This document shows positions 8,359 through 15,580 of a stretch of DNA of 64,000 bases, piece by piece. Below the pieces are notes generated by a model. That model saw nothing but the letters and a program-made list of their open reading frames with translations. It ran no database searches and was not told the DNA's origin. Position 1 is the first letter of the stretch. Each line of letters starts with the position of its first letter. Made by a program: the position numbers and the translations under genes. Source of the DNA: Treponema vincentii (GTDB lineage Bacteria; Spirochaetota; Spirochaetia; Treponematales; Treponemataceae); assembly GCF_018336815.1 (NCBI RefSeq), contig NZ_CP050497.1, positions 2,647,689 through 2,711,688 of the forward strand, read 5' to 3'.

Positions 8359-8565
8359 TTAGGAGCTTTTTGTAAAACAGCTAAAAACTTTTCTCGCGAT
8401 CCGTTTTTTTGCCCGTTGCTCAATATACTGTTCCGTTTGTAGTGCCGATAATTTTTCTCCTATTGCAGCGGCAATAAATTGATTTATTGAGATGTTATCA
8501 ATTTTAGCAACTTCTTTTATCATTGTATGATATGAATCCGGGATTCTAATACTCAATGTGCTCAT
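8359..8565 (-). CDS. Ribbon-helix-helix antitoxin
   Basis: 68-residue basic protein beginning MSTLSIRIPDSYHTMIKEVA, a MetJ/Arc-type strand-helix-helix: the strand LSIRIP is followed by two helices, with INQFIAAAIGEKL as the second. It is of the size and type of antitoxins paired with PIN toxins. GGAGG precedes the ATG, and the ATG overlaps the TGA of a truncated PIN-toxin tail (ATGA). It is thus an antitoxin whose toxin is lost. It splits the selenium operon. Confidence 0.8.
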   Translation of the reverse strand: MSTLSIRIPDSYHTMIKEVAKIDNISINQFIAAAIGEKLSALQTEQYIEQRAKKRIARKVFSCFTKSS

Positions 8566-8643
8566 TTTTGACCTCCATTTAATGTATCTATAAACTCCCG
8601 CGGCGTTAGTGCAACGATTCCTAACTGTTCCGCTTCTTTAAAG
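8562..8643 (-). pseudogene. C-terminal remnant of a PIN-family toxin
   Basis: The frame upstream of the antitoxin reads FKEAEQLGIVALTPREFID and ends NGGQK before a TGA that overlaps the antitoxin start. The TPREFIDTL ending is characteristic of the COG1569-type PIN toxins that precede RHH antitoxins. Only about 26 codons remain; the rest is replaced by the selD end. Confidence 0.72.
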
Positions 8644-9702
8644 TTATCTCACCACAATCGGATAATCTGCACGCGGTTCGATGGCGCCGATTTGGAATAG
8701 ACTGATTCCTGCCTCGGCAAAGGCCGGTCTGATTTTTTCCGCTTCGGCGGGGCTGACGGCAAAGAGTAAACCGCCTGAGGTTTGCGGGTCAAAGATGATT
8801 TCTTCGAGTGCAAAATCTTTTATGCCGAATTGAATTTTTCCTTGGGCAAAGTTCCGGTTCCGCTGTCCGCCGGCGGTAAGCAAAAATTCACCGGCTGCCT
8901 GATACGCTGCCTCGATATAGGGAATACGGTTTGCGTCAAGGCGGGCGGTAAAATCCGTGCCGGTCATTTCCGAAAGGTGTCCGCTCAAGCCGAAACCGGT
9001 TACGTCCGTGCAAGCATGAACGGTGAAGTTCCGAAGAATTTCGGCTGCGTATTTATTGAGGTAGGTCATCGAGGCAGCTGCTTCGTCAAAGGCGGAGCGG
9101 GGAACTTCTCCTGCGCTGTACGCGGTGGTGATAATCCCGATTCCTAGTTTTTTGGTTAAAAATAACACATCTCCCGCCTGCGGGGTGTTGTTCCGCCAAA
9201 TGCGCTTAGGGTGTATCGTTCCCATCACGGAAAGTCCGTATTTTATTTTGGGGTCATGGATGGAGTGCCCGCCCACCAGCGCAGCGCCTGCTTCTTTCAC
9301 CTTTTCCGCGCCGCCGGTTAGAATGCTTTGCAGCGCCGCGTATGCATTATCGCGGGTCGCTTCCTCAGGATAGCAGACAATGTTCATTGCACATACCGGC
9401 TCACCGCCCATCGCATATATATCGCTTAAAGCATTTGCTGCTGCAATCTGCCCGAAAAGGGTAGGATCGGTTACCATCGGCGGGAAAAAATCAAGGGTCT
9501 GAATGACTGCTATATCGGGTGTCAGCTGAATAACGGCCGCATCATCGGAGCTGTCGAAGCCGACCAATAAGCCTTCATGTGAAGTTTTAGGAAGTGTTTT
9601 CAGTAAGGCGCTCAAAACCCCTGCGCCGATTTTTGCATTGCATCCGCCGCAGACAAAAAGTTCATCGCCCTGTCCGCTTGCGGATTTATTATAATTTTCC
9701 AT
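8644..9702 (-). CDS. selD: Selenide, water dikinase SelD
   Basis: Makes selenophosphate from selenide and ATP for selenocysteine and selenouridine. 352 residues from the ATG at 9702; a TTG-initiated extension to 9741 lies over the promoter. The active-site stretch is LFVCGGCNAKIGAG: cysteine, not selenocysteine, at the position of E. coli Cys17, with the essential lysine three residues later. VGFDSSDDAAVI, MGGEPVCAMNIVCYPEE and GGHSIHDPKIKYGLSV are typical, as is the TDVTGFGLSGHL motif. No selA, selB or selC is visible in the window. Confidence 0.95.
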   Translation of the reverse strand: MENYNKSASGQGDELFVCGGCNAKIGAGVLSALLKTLPKTSHEGLLVGFDSSDDAAVIQLTPDIAVIQTLDFFPPMVTDPTLFGQIAAANALSDIYAMGGEPVCAMNIVCYPEEATRDNAYAALQSILTGGAEKVKEAGAALVGGHSIHDPKIKYGLSVMGTIHPKRIWRNNTPQAGDVLFLTKKLGIGIITTAYSAGEVPRSAFDEAAASMTYLNKYAAEILRNFTVHACTDVTGFGLSGHLSEMTGTDFTARLDANRIPYIEAAYQAAGEFLLTAGGQRNRNFAQGKIQFGIKDFALEEIIFDPQTSGGLLFAVSPAEAEKIRPAFAEAGISLFQIGAIEPRADYPIVVR

Positions 9703-9708
9703 TGATTT

Positions 9709-9737
9709 ATTATAATATATGGAGATGCTTTTTACAA
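9709..9737 (-). promoter_or_regulatory. Promoter of selD, leaderless arrangement
   Basis: TTGTAA (9737-9732), 17-base spacer and a perfect TATAAT (9714-9709) on the minus strand. Only six bases separate the -10 box from the ATG at 9702, so the transcript would begin at or beside the start codon. No Shine-Dalgarno is present, which agrees. Confidence 0.65.
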
Positions 9738-9873
9738 GCAAATGTGAGTTGTGATAAAATACGTTTGCAAAACGACACTATCTACACAGACTGATATGCT
9801 GAGGTCGCGGTCGTTTCTTTTGTTTCATGCAATACCCCTACTAACCAGATATTTAGGTTTTAAAAAGATTTTC

Positions 9874-10437
9874 TTACCCTTGTTGATTAAGCTGTAAATA
9901 TATTTGATCGGCAAGGCCGAGTCCCGCATTTTTAGTCATTGTGCGGGAAAGCTCTTCGTACATCATATCGTCGTACATTTTACCGGCAAAGCTGTCTTTT
10001 CCGGTCAGGCTGTTTTTGCCGAGTGTACTCCGCATGGAATCGAGCATGATTTTGACAAAGTAGGATTCAAGCTCAAGAGCTTGCTGATACAGTTCGGAGG
10101 TTTTATCGATAGTGGCTTTTGTACCGGAGTGTTGTGCCGCAGAAACGGCGCCCATACCCTTAGGTTGAGCCGCACGATCTGCATCGGTAGGATTGACGAT
10201 TTCAAATGAGCTTAGATACTCACCCGGAAGCCGTGTCGAGAGGTTTGAATGAGCGGATTCCTTCGCCGTAGAAAAACGGGCGGATTCGGTCTTTAAGGAA
10301 TCGAGCAACTGAGAAAAGCTTTGCGTGTTTTTTGCAGCATGTTTGTTCGCCGGACGAGATCCTTTTGTATGAGAAGTATCCCGCACTACCGACTGCTGCT
10401 GCACTGTATAGGTATTCTGCTTTACCGCTTCAATCAT
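9874..10437 (-). CDS. flgJ: FlgJ-like rod-binding protein (no muramidase domain)
   Basis: 187 residues. The C-terminal part (about residues 105-185) is the rod-binding domain: LYQQALELESYFVKIMLDSM, then FAGKMYDDMMYEELSRTM and GLGLADQIYLQL. The enzymatic peptidoglycan-hydrolase half of enterobacterial FlgJ is missing, as usual in spirochaetes. The start is the ATG at 10437 because AAGGAG precedes it; the upstream TTG at 10458 has none. It follows flgG by 21 bases in a flgF-flgG-flgJ operon for the periplasmic flagellar rod. Confidence 0.88.
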   Translation of the reverse strand: MIEAVKQNTYTVQQQSVVRDTSHTKGSRPANKHAAKNTQSFSQLLDSLKTESARFSTAKESAHSNLSTRLPGEYLSSFEIVNPTDADRAAQPKGMGAVSAAQHSGTKATIDKTSELYQQALELESYFVKIMLDSMRSTLGKNSLTGKDSFAGKMYDDMMYEELSRTMTKNAGLGLADQIYLQLNQQG

Positions 10438-10458
10438 CAAATCCGCTCCTTCAATCAA

Positions 10459-11253
10459 TTACCGCTTTAAGCCGACTGCGGTACCGAGCATATTGTCGCT
10501 GGTTTGGATGGCTTTTGAGTTAAATTCATAGGCACGCTGTGCGACAATCATGTTGACCATTTCGCTGACGGTAGAGACGTTCGACATTTCCAAAAATTTA
10601 TGCTCGGTTTTGCCGAAGCCGTTAAAGCCGGGGCGCCCTGCGATGGCCTGACCAGATGCCGGAGTTTGCCGGAACAAATTGCTTCCTTGAGCGGAAAGCC
10701 CGACCGGATTCTGGAAGCGGTACAGCTCAATCTGACCTACTTCTACCGGATCATCCTGCTCCCCTACCCGCACCGACACCCTGCCGTCTTGACTGATTGC
10801 GATTGTGTGCGGAAGATAGTTTTCCGGGAAAATAATTTCCGGCAAACAGCGGAGTCCGTTTGAGGTTACCAACTGCCGGTCGGCATCGATTTTAAAGGAA
10901 CCGTCCCGTGTGTACGCATAGGTGCCGTCATATTGCAGCACACGGAAAAAACCCTCTCCTGCAATAGCCACATCGGTAGAAACACCTGTGTTCTGCAACG
11001 AACCTTGTTCAAAATTCCGCTGCGTTGCGGCGAGCTTTGCACCGTGCCCCATCTCCACGCCGACGGGTGTAATCGTATCTTCGGTTGCAGGTGTTCCCGC
11101 CGCCCGAATGGTCTGATACAGCAGGTCTTCAAACTCCGCCCGCTGTTTTTTAAAACCGCTGGTATTCACGTTTGCAAGGTTGTTTGCAACGGTATCAATA
11201 TTTGCTTGCTGGCTGTTCATGCCGGTTGCGGCTGTCCATAAACTTCTTACCAT
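10459..11253 (-). CDS. flgG: Flagellar basal-body distal rod protein FlgG
   Basis: 264 residues, the usual length. N-terminal rod signature MVRSLWTAATGMNSQQ with NLANVNTSGFKKQRAEFEDL, central ATQRNFEQGSLQNTGV, and C-terminal MSNVSTVSEMVNMIVAQR with AYEFNSKAIQTSDNML. Distal rod subunit exported by the flagellar type III system. Middle gene of the flgF-flgG-flgJ operon. Confidence 0.97.
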   Translation of the reverse strand: MVRSLWTAATGMNSQQANIDTVANNLANVNTSGFKKQRAEFEDLLYQTIRAAGTPATEDTITPVGVEMGHGAKLAATQRNFEQGSLQNTGVSTDVAIAGEGFFRVLQYDGTYAYTRDGSFKIDADRQLVTSNGLRCLPEIIFPENYLPHTIAISQDGRVSVRVGEQDDPVEVGQIELYRFQNPVGLSAQGSNLFRQTPASGQAIAGRPGFNGFGKTEHKFLEMSNVSTVSEMVNMIVAQRAYEFNSKAIQTSDNMLGTAVGLKR

Positions 11254-11276
11254 CTTATTCTCCTACTTCTCCTACG

Positions 11277-12092
11277 CTATTTTACTTTCGCAACCTCGTT
11301 CCAAAGTTTACTCATCATTGTATCTTCGGATTGAATTGTCTTTTGATTTGCTTCATACGCACGGTTAACCTCGATCATGCGTACCATCTCATTGACTACC
11401 TTAATATTTGAAGCTTCGACAAAGCCCTGCATTACAACAGGACGGTCGCCGCCCTCCGCAGCGATAGCAGGTCCCGACACGGGTGTATCAAGATAAAAAC
11501 TGGAACCGTGCTTTTTCAGATACCGGTCATTTTCAAACGTAACGATTTTAAGCCGATCGGTAAGCGTTGCATCCGAATCGGGTTCGGTCATCGGCCGTGC
11601 ATAGATCTCGCCGTTTTGTTTTACCTGATATTCCTTGTCCTGCAAAAAAATGCGACCATTTTCTCCAAGGACGGGATAGCCTTCTTTGGTCATCAAATAG
11701 CCTTCAACACCGACGGTAAAGTTCCCGTTGCGGGTATACCGTTCACCGTACGGGGTTTCCACGCAGAAAAAGCCCTTGCCTTCAAGCGCGAGATCGGAGG
11801 CCGCATTGGTCTGCTTTAAGGAACCTTGCTCAAACTCGGTAAAGATTTCATTCAGCTCCACCCCAAGACCGAGTTTTCCGATAATGGGCGCAATGTCTGA
11901 CGAACCGAAAGGATTTTTAACAACGCCGTCATCATTTAAGCGCCGTATCAGTAATTCGGGGAAATTTTTATGGGTCGCAACGTCCCGTTTATAGCTTGTC
12001 GTATCGGCATTTGCTAAATTCTGAGCGATAACGTCCAGCTGTTTTTGCTGAGCGTTCATGCCGCTTGCTGCAGTGTACCAACCTCTAATCAT
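11277..12092 (-). CDS. flgF: Flagellar basal-body rod protein FlgF
   Basis: 271 residues. MIRGWYTAASGMNAQQKQLD at the N-terminus and VNEMVRMIEVNRAYEANQKT at the C-terminus mark the rod/hook family; the lack of the FlgG-specific core and the position before flgG point to FlgF. ATG 12092 is chosen because GAGAGG precedes it by eight bases; a longer frame to 12119 has no ribosome binding site. A short AACCTCT upstream (near 12131) could pair with this Shine-Dalgarno region. Confidence 0.92.
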   Translation of the reverse strand: MIRGWYTAASGMNAQQKQLDVIAQNLANADTTSYKRDVATHKNFPELLIRRLNDDGVVKNPFGSSDIAPIIGKLGLGVELNEIFTEFEQGSLKQTNAASDLALEGKGFFCVETPYGERYTRNGNFTVGVEGYLMTKEGYPVLGENGRIFLQDKEYQVKQNGEIYARPMTEPDSDATLTDRLKIVTFENDRYLKKHGSSFYLDTPVSGPAIAAEGGDRPVVMQGFVEASNIKVVNEMVRMIEVNRAYEANQKTIQSEDTMMSKLWNEVAKVK

Positions 12093-12186
12093 AAGAACCT
12101 CTCTAAAGAATATCGGCACAAGGGGAAAAATATGAAGAGGTTTTTATTGAAGCAATTATAATTGGAAGTTTAGTGATTCCATTGCA

Positions 12187-13908
12187 CTATCGTATGCATG
12201 TATCTGTGAAGAAATCCGCATCGGTGATGAGCGAGTAGGCATAGCCCTGTTCCGCAAGGAATTTTTGACGGTGATCGGCGCATTCTTCTTCGACGGAATG
12301 GCGGGTTACCAGCGTGTAAAAAAACGAATCCCGCTCTTTAGGCCGAAGAATACGCCCGAGCCGCTGGGCTTCCTCCTGCCGGCTGCCGAAAGTTCCGGAA
12401 ATTTGGATTGCCACGGAAGCATCCGGTAAATCGATTGCGAAATTCGCTACCTTGGAAACCACCAGTACGGAAATATCGCCCGCTCTGAATGAGTCGTACA
12501 ACACTTCCCTCTCGGCATTCGGCGTTTTTCCGGTGATGAGCGGCGCATGTACCTCTTCGGCTATTTTTTTCAGCTGCGTAATGTATTGCCCGATAATCAA
12601 AATTTGGTCGTCGGTATGCCGTGCAAGCAGCTGCCGGACAATTTCGTTTTTTGCTTCGTTCTCACTCGCAATCCGGTGTTTTTCGCGCAAGGGGGCGGCG
12701 GCATACTCAATCTCTTTAGAGACCGGCAAGGGGATGCGTATTTCCGTACAATAGGCGTGAGCAATCCAGCCCTTTTCTTCCAGCTCCTTCCACGGCACGT
12801 CATAGCGTTTAGGGCCGACGAGACTGAATACATCACCTTCGCAGCCGTCCTCCCTGATCAGCGTTGCCGTTAAGCCGAGCCGCCTGATCACTTGCAGCTC
12901 CGCGGTAATGCGAAACACCGGAGCGGGAAGTAGATGTACTTCGTCATAGATAATCAAGCCCCAGTTCCGTTCGCGAAACAGCTTAAAATGAGGGAACTCC
13001 GATTCGGTGTCCGGTCGCCATGTTAAAATTTGATAGGTTGCTACGGTAACCGGCTTAATCTCTTTGGTATCGCTTGAATAAATACCGATGGTATCGGGTT
13101 CCAATTCGGTTTTATCGATTAACTCGCGCTTCCACTGATGCACCGCGGCGGTGTTGGTGGTTAGAATCAATGTATCAGTGTTCAGCATCGACATAACCAG
13201 CATACCGACAATCGTTTTACCGGCGCCGCACGGCAGCACAATCGTACCGAAACCCGTTCCCGGTCCCTTATCTCCGGTGAATGCTTCCGCCGCTTCCCGC
13301 TGATAGTCGCGGATGATAAAATCTTTTTCTTTTTTTGTCTGCGTACGTAAATCAACCGCAAGCGGCGCTCCGTCTTTCAACGGTACCTCATCGCGCACCG
13401 GCCAACCCATTTTCAGCAGCGCCTGTTTTACCGTACCGCGGTTCAAAAGCGCAATTAAAAACGAACGCGGTTTTTCCGCCGCGACCAGATATTTTGCAAG
13501 CTTAGGCGAAGCTTTTAATTCTTGATATATTCGGTCGTTTTCCGCCGTTAAATACAAAAACGAATCATCTTCACACTGAGTCAGTTTGATCTTGCCGTAT
13601 CTACTGAACGTTTCTTCCACCCAACCGAGTACGGCAGGGGGAATATCAAATCGGGAAAACCGCTTGAGCGTTTCCGTAATTTTTTCGGCAGTAAAGCCTG
13701 CGCTTGCGGCGTTCCATAATGACAAGCCGGTTAAGCGGTAGGTATGCAAGTGTTCGGGAGATTTTTCAAGTTCTGCAAAGGGGATAAGTGCAAAACGCGC
13801 ATCCGTTGCTTCCGGCGCATGAACGTCGAGCAATATGGAGCGGTCGCCTTGAATGATAAGCGGTTTTAATGAAGCGGACATAGCGGATGATTTTACGCTA
13901 TCCTTCAC
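12187..13908 (-). CDS. XPB/Rad25-family DNA repair helicase
   Basis: Superfamily 2 helicase related to eukaryotic XPB, 573 residues. Walker A is VLPCGAGKTIVGM, motif II is IIYDEVHLLPAPVF (DEVH), motif III LGLTATLIREDG, and motif VI QRLGRILRPKERD. An N-terminal DNA-damage-recognition-like region of about 190 residues precedes. Spirochaetes and some actinobacteria carry such helicases. The start is uncertain: GTG at 13908 or ATG at 13881, neither with a clear ribosome site. Hairpin element C1 lies 17 bases upstream, so the transcript leader probably contains it. Confidence 0.92.
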   Translation of the reverse strand: MKDSVKSSAMSASLKPLIIQGDRSILLDVHAPEATDARFALIPFAELEKSPEHLHTYRLTGLSLWNAASAGFTAEKITETLKRFSRFDIPPAVLGWVEETFSRYGKIKLTQCEDDSFLYLTAENDRIYQELKASPKLAKYLVAAEKPRSFLIALLNRGTVKQALLKMGWPVRDEVPLKDGAPLAVDLRTQTKKEKDFIIRDYQREAAEAFTGDKGPGTGFGTIVLPCGAGKTIVGMLVMSMLNTDTLILTTNTAAVHQWKRELIDKTELEPDTIGIYSSDTKEIKPVTVATYQILTWRPDTESEFPHFKLFRERNWGLIIYDEVHLLPAPVFRITAELQVIRRLGLTATLIREDGCEGDVFSLVGPKRYDVPWKELEEKGWIAHAYCTEIRIPLPVSKEIEYAAAPLREKHRIASENEAKNEIVRQLLARHTDDQILIIGQYITQLKKIAEEVHAPLITGKTPNAEREVLYDSFRAGDISVLVVSKVANFAIDLPDASVAIQISGTFGSRQEEAQRLGRILRPKERDSFFYTLVTRHSVEEECADHRQKFLAEQGYAYSLITDADFFTDTCIR

Positions 13909-13924
13909 GTTTAGTCAAATCGGT

Positions 13925-14048
13925 CTTTTGAAAATATACGGCGCATCTACTGCGTCGTTACGCAAAAGCGAATGCTCAACGTACAGTAAGTACGCCTCCG
14001 CTTCGCTTTTGCTAAACTCCTTGTATCTGCGCCGTCTATTTTCAAAAG
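13925..14048. repeat. Hairpin element C1 with 21-bp inverted ends
   Basis: 124-bp element. The left end CTTTTGAAAATATACGGCGC (13925) matches the reverse complement of the right end (14028-14048) in 20 of 21 positions. Inside, GCAAAAGCGAA and TTCGCTTTTGC form an inner stem, and GTAC-AGTAA-GTAC a small tip stem. Alignment to element I1 (49612-49734) shows the same non-paired blocks (GATACAAGGA, ACGTTGAG, GACGCAGTAGATGCG) but entirely different stem sequences that still pair. Confidence 0.9.
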
Positions 14049-14072
14049 CGATGGCTGTAAGGGGATTTCTTT

Positions 14073-14367
14073 CGTTACTGCGCACAAATTAATCCTCAAC
14101 GTATCTCAGAAGCGACACGGATGTCGCTGGTTCCATACAGTAACAAGTTTGCATTGCAAACTTGCAGCCCAAAAATGAACAAGGATGTTCATTTTTGGGC
14201 GAGGATGGCGGAGGTATTAAGCAGCAGCGAGATTTGTGGTATACACAAATCTCGTCGTTGACCAGGGTACAGGGACGTACACTGGTCAACAGTGCATCTA
14301 CTGCGTCGCTCGTTCAGCGAAGTACGTCCGTGTACTTCGCTGAATACAAGTTTGACCGGTGTCAAAT
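14073..14367. repeat. Hairpin array C2 (at least seven hairpins)
   Basis: Starting with the block AATCCTCAACGTATC (also in array J), the array holds: GCGACA/TGTCGC around CGGA; CAAGTTTGC/GCAAACTTG; 14-bp arms (GCCCAAAAATGAAC) around AAGGAT; GAGATTTGTG/CACAAATCTC; 14-bp arms (GTTGACCAGGGTAC) around AGGGAC; then an element-end fragment GCATCTACTGCGTC; 13-bp arms (TTCAGCGAAGTAC) around GTCCGT; and TTTGAC/GTCAAA. It fills the space between XPB and the orphan brnA. The 14049-14072 stretch shows nothing. Confidence 0.88.
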
Positions 14368-14376
14368 GGATTATCT

Positions 14377-14658
14377 TCACTGTGCTGCTTGTTTTTCCGC
14401 TGCCATTGCATTGCGTAAAATGGTATTTATTCGGCTCTGATACCCCTTACCGTATGATTTAAGCCATACAATAATGTCCGAATCAAGACGGATTGAAAGC
14501 GGTTTTTTTATTGGACGATACATTTTAAAAAACTCTTCTTGTGTTAGCTCCGGAATATCAGATGTATCAATCGGTTGTTCAGCAAGTGTTTTTAACTGTT
14601 CTATCCGCTGTTGTGTAAGCATACTTTTAGCTTCTGAAAGTGTCATTGACTGCATCAT
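14377..14658 (-). CDS. BrnA-like antitoxin, orphan
   Basis: 93 residues from the MM start at 14658, preceded by AAAAGGGG. The C-terminal half KKPLSIRLDSDIIVWLKSYG followed by YQSRINTILRNAM is the BrnA ribbon-helix-helix pattern (KPVTIRLD-DVLxWFK-G-GYQTRIN-LR). The N-terminal half, with TLSEAKSMLT, is the variable toxin-contact region. Only a 13-codon head of BrnT remains upstream, so no toxin accompanies it. Confidence 0.85.
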   Translation of the reverse strand: MMQSMTLSEAKSMLTQQRIEQLKTLAEQPIDTSDIPELTQEEFFKMYRPIKKPLSIRLDSDIIVWLKSYGKGYQSRINTILRNAMAAEKQAAQ

Positions 14659-14665
14659 AATATAA

Positions 14666-14704
14666 CCCCTTTTCATTATCCCATTCAAACAACCCATCAT
14701 CCAT
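14666..14704 (-). pseudogene. N-terminal remnant of BrnT toxin
   Basis: From the ATG at 14704 the frame reads MDDGLFEWDNEKG, matching the BrnT start (xFEWDxxK), and then loses similarity exactly where brnA's ribosome binding site and start lie. This implies a deletion that fused the toxin's first codons to its antitoxin gene. Confidence 0.68.
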
Positions 14705-14905
14705 ACTTAACGGTATATACATTTTAGTCATTTGTCAAGCGTATGTTTTTTAGAGTTTTTCCTTAGATTTAATTTGCGATGTAAAAAATTTTAAATAGAC
14801 AGCAGGCTGTAAGTCTGATAAAATGTGTTCTAAAAAAGTTACGGTTATCATGTATCTCTCAAAACTCCGTTCTTTTTTCATCACTATTTATCAGAAGGAG
14901 ATGAT

Positions 14906-15580
14906 ATGAACTATTTTGTTCTCATCGGCATTGCGATTATCATTGTCGGTTTTATTTTAAAACTTGACGTTGTCGCAGTCGTATTGATTTCCGGTCTCGT
15001 TACCGGGTTGATTGCAAAAATGGGACTGGTTGAAGTGCTCAATGCAATTGGAACGGGGTTTGTCAATAACCGTTATATGAGCTTATTTTTTATTTCGTTC
15101 CCGGTTATCGCCATTATGGAACGGTACGGCTTAAAACTACGCGCTGCGGAATGTATCAAAAAGATTAAGGGCGCAAGCGCCGGTATGGTTATTTGGCTCT
15201 ACATTGTAATCAGAACGATCGCCTCCGCTTTTTCGATTCGATTAGGCGGTCATGTTCAATTTATCCGTCCGCTCATTTTGCCGATGGCTGAGGGAGCTGC
15301 CCGAAAGAGTATCAAACTGACTGACGAAGATATTGAAAAAATCAAAGGGCTTGCCGGCGCTTCCGAAAACTACGGAAACTTCTTCGGGCAAAACATCTTC
15401 CCCGTTGCATCCGGTGTTCTGTTAATTACCGGCACCTTGAAGGAACAAGGGCTTGATATCAGCAATATCGATGTTGCAAAGTATTCCATTTTAGCGGGTG
15501 TTGCGATGGTGCTCATCGCGCTTGTCCAGTGCTGGTTGTTCGAAAAGCATTTAAGAAAAGGGGGGAAGCGCGATGTTTAG
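14906..15580 (+). CDS. DUF969 membrane protein (transporter subunit)
   Basis: 224-residue integral membrane protein with about six hydrophobic segments; AGAAGGAG precedes the ATG. The motif regions AIMERYGLKLRAAECIKKIK, RLGGHVQFIRPLILPMAEGA and NYGNFFGQNIFPVASGV fit DUF969. It overlaps the DUF979 gene by 8 bases. The pair DUF969-DUF979 commonly precedes pcp (pyroglutamyl peptidase) in Firmicutes and is assumed to be a permease, perhaps for pyroglutamyl compounds; that is inference from context. Confidence 0.82.
   Translation: MNYFVLIGIAIIIVGFILKLDVVAVVLISGLVTGLIAKMGLVEVLNAIGTGFVNNRYMSLFFISFPVIAIMERYGLKLRAAECIKKIKGASAGMVIWLYIVIRTIASAFSIRLGGHVQFIRPLILPMAEGAARKSIKLTDEDIEKIKGLAGASENYGNFFGQNIFPVASGVLLITGTLKEQGLDISNIDVAKYSILAGVAMVLIALVQCWLFEKHLRKGGKRDV

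Noticed and set aside
8644..8646. Selenocysteine codon or SECIS element in selD
   Set aside because: The active-site position is an ordinary TGC cysteine, and the gene has no in-frame TGA.
13925..14367. CRISPR array, because of regularly spaced similar palindromes
   Set aside because: The repeats differ in arm sequence, spacing is irregular, spacer-like parts are conserved rather than unique, and no cas genes are near.
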